This document shows, piece by piece, positions 6,534-7,142 of a stretch of 7,142 nucleotides of DNA. Below the pieces are notes generated by a model. The model saw nothing but the letters and a program-made list of their open reading frames with translations, was not told the origin of the DNA and searched no databases. The stretch's first letter is position 1. Each line of letters starts with the position of its first letter. This DNA is from Erysipelotrichaceae bacterium (GTDB lineage: Bacteria > Bacillota_I > Bacilli_A > Erysipelotrichales > Erysipelotrichaceae): NCBI GenBank assembly GCA_017419065.1, contig JAFOMB010000116.1:1-7142 (forward strand). The letters run 5' to 3'. The position numbers and the translations under genes are program-made.

Positions 6534-7142
6534 TCAGTCAGTCGCTGATACCAGCATTATGACATATCTGTCCATATTCTTATCATAGACGCTCCAGCAG
6601 CAGGAACCATACCACTCGTGTCCGGCATCAAAGAGATCCGACCAGTCTGTCGTCCATTCATAGATATCCAGTTTATCTGTGCCCTCAGGAAACAGTACCT
6701 CGTTTACTTTCCGGAAGTCTTCCGGCTTGTTTCGCCTTCCGTGTACCGGTTCCATCAGCGCATACCAGTAGGGGACCGTCGTCCCGAAGTTTTCATCATC
6801 CGGTCTCCAGTCCGCATCATAATGGGCGTTGCCGTAGTAATCGGTCTTTATGATATTCGGACAGTAGAAAAACTCCTGATGATCCAATGGGGAAGGTTCT
6901 GCCTTCCCGATGTCATAAGTCAAAGGACGCATCCTATCTGCGACATCCTTCCCGAACATCGACCGGGCTCTTTCTATTTCTTCCACACTTTGTTTCGCCA
7001 GTGACTCAAAAACAGTACGCAGTGCTTCCCTGTGAGATCTCACCCCTTCATAAGGCTTCTCATCACTTAACAGATGATAGTCGACCTCACCGGCGAGATG
7101 ATACTCACTGTTTTGATCATACTGTTTGATGTATTCATAGAA
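6534..7142 (-). CDS. Unrecognised acidic, aromatic-rich protein (N-terminus cut off)
   Basis: The frame stays open from the stop (TGA, 6534-6536) to the right edge, giving 202 residues of an N-terminally truncated protein. A GTG at 7043 is in frame but lacks a spaced ribosome site, and the coding sense continues upstream ('YEYIQKYDQNSEYHLAGEVDYHLLSDEKPYEG'), so the real start is outside the window. The first part is charged and probably helical (REALRTVFESLAKQSVEEIERARSMFG). The second half is rich in W, Y, D and G: 'DYYGNAHYDADWRPDDENFGTTVPYWYALMEP', 'YEWTTDW', 'HEWYGSCCWSVYDKNMDRYVIMLVSATD'. The adjacent Cys-Cys pair (visible residues 181-182) and the final VYDK..DRYVI..VSATD block look like a conserved C-terminal core. 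There is no membrane segment. I do not recognise a family. It is 20 nt upstream of the membrane protein gene and probably in the same operon. Confidence 0.65.
   Translation of the reverse strand, partial: FYEYIKQYDQNSEYHLAGEVDYHLLSDEKPYEGVRSHREALRTVFESLAKQSVEEIERARSMFGKDVADRMRPLTYDIGKAEPSPLDHQEFFYCPNIIKTDYYGNAHYDADWRPDDENFGTTVPYWYALMEPVHGRRNKPEDFRKVNEVLFPEGTDKLDIYEWTTDWSDLFDAGHEWYGSCCWSVYDKNMDRYVIMLVSATD

Noticed and set aside
7041..7043. GTG as the real start of the rightmost gene
   Set aside because: There is no ribosome site at a proper distance, and the frame stays open with coding-like residues to the window edge, so the gene is taken as truncated.

Overview
The window looks like chromosome from a low-to-mid GC Bacillota, probably an anaerobic gut-type member (Clostridia or Erysipelotrichia; I cannot decide which). 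The signs are strong Shine-Dalgarno sites (AAGGGAGGT, GAAGGGAG, TAAGGAGG), short hairpin-plus-T terminators, a membrane-anchored XRE regulator of a type common in this phylum, and a large multi-cluster Fe-S/flavin oxidoreductase typical of anaerobes. Standard bacterial code fits throughout. No tRNA, rRNA, CRISPR array, insertion sequence or phage gene was seen.

Left part, plus strand (1-2162): the C-terminal end of a periplasmic-binding-protein-like ABC transporter substrate-binding protein runs in from the left edge and ends at a clear intrinsic terminator. Right behind it are two alpha/beta hydrolase genes only 4 nt apart: a BD-FAE/lipase-like esterase and an esterase D/EstA-like esterase. 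They belong to different families, both keep a Ser-Asp-His triad, and neither has a signal peptide, so they look like a coupled pair of cytoplasmic deacylases.

Middle (2163-5264): a near-perfect bidirectional terminator separates the esterase pair from a convergent minus-strand gene of 966 codons. It encodes a fused electron-transfer protein: winged-helix-like N terminus, cysteine-rich Fe-S region, [4Fe-4S] ferredoxin motif, GltD-like Fe-S domain, FAD/NAD(P)H-binding oxidoreductase core and C-terminal ferredoxin motif. It appears monocistronic, with its own AT-rich promoter region and terminator. Its electron partners are not in the window.

Right part, minus strand (5265-7142): three co-oriented genes, read right to left: a truncated acidic, aromatic-rich protein of unknown function; a six-segment membrane protein of unknown function 20 nt downstream; and, after an 82-nt gap with a small inverted repeat, an XRE-type DNA-binding protein with two C-terminal membrane segments. 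A GC-rich hairpin follows the regulator.

The most interesting objects are the orphan multi-cluster oxidoreductase, the paired esterases (one with an altered oxyanion-hole motif), and the membrane-linked regulator cluster with its two unrecognised neighbours. I found no convincing evidence of a wholly new system; the unknown gene pair at 5860-7142 is the least explained part.
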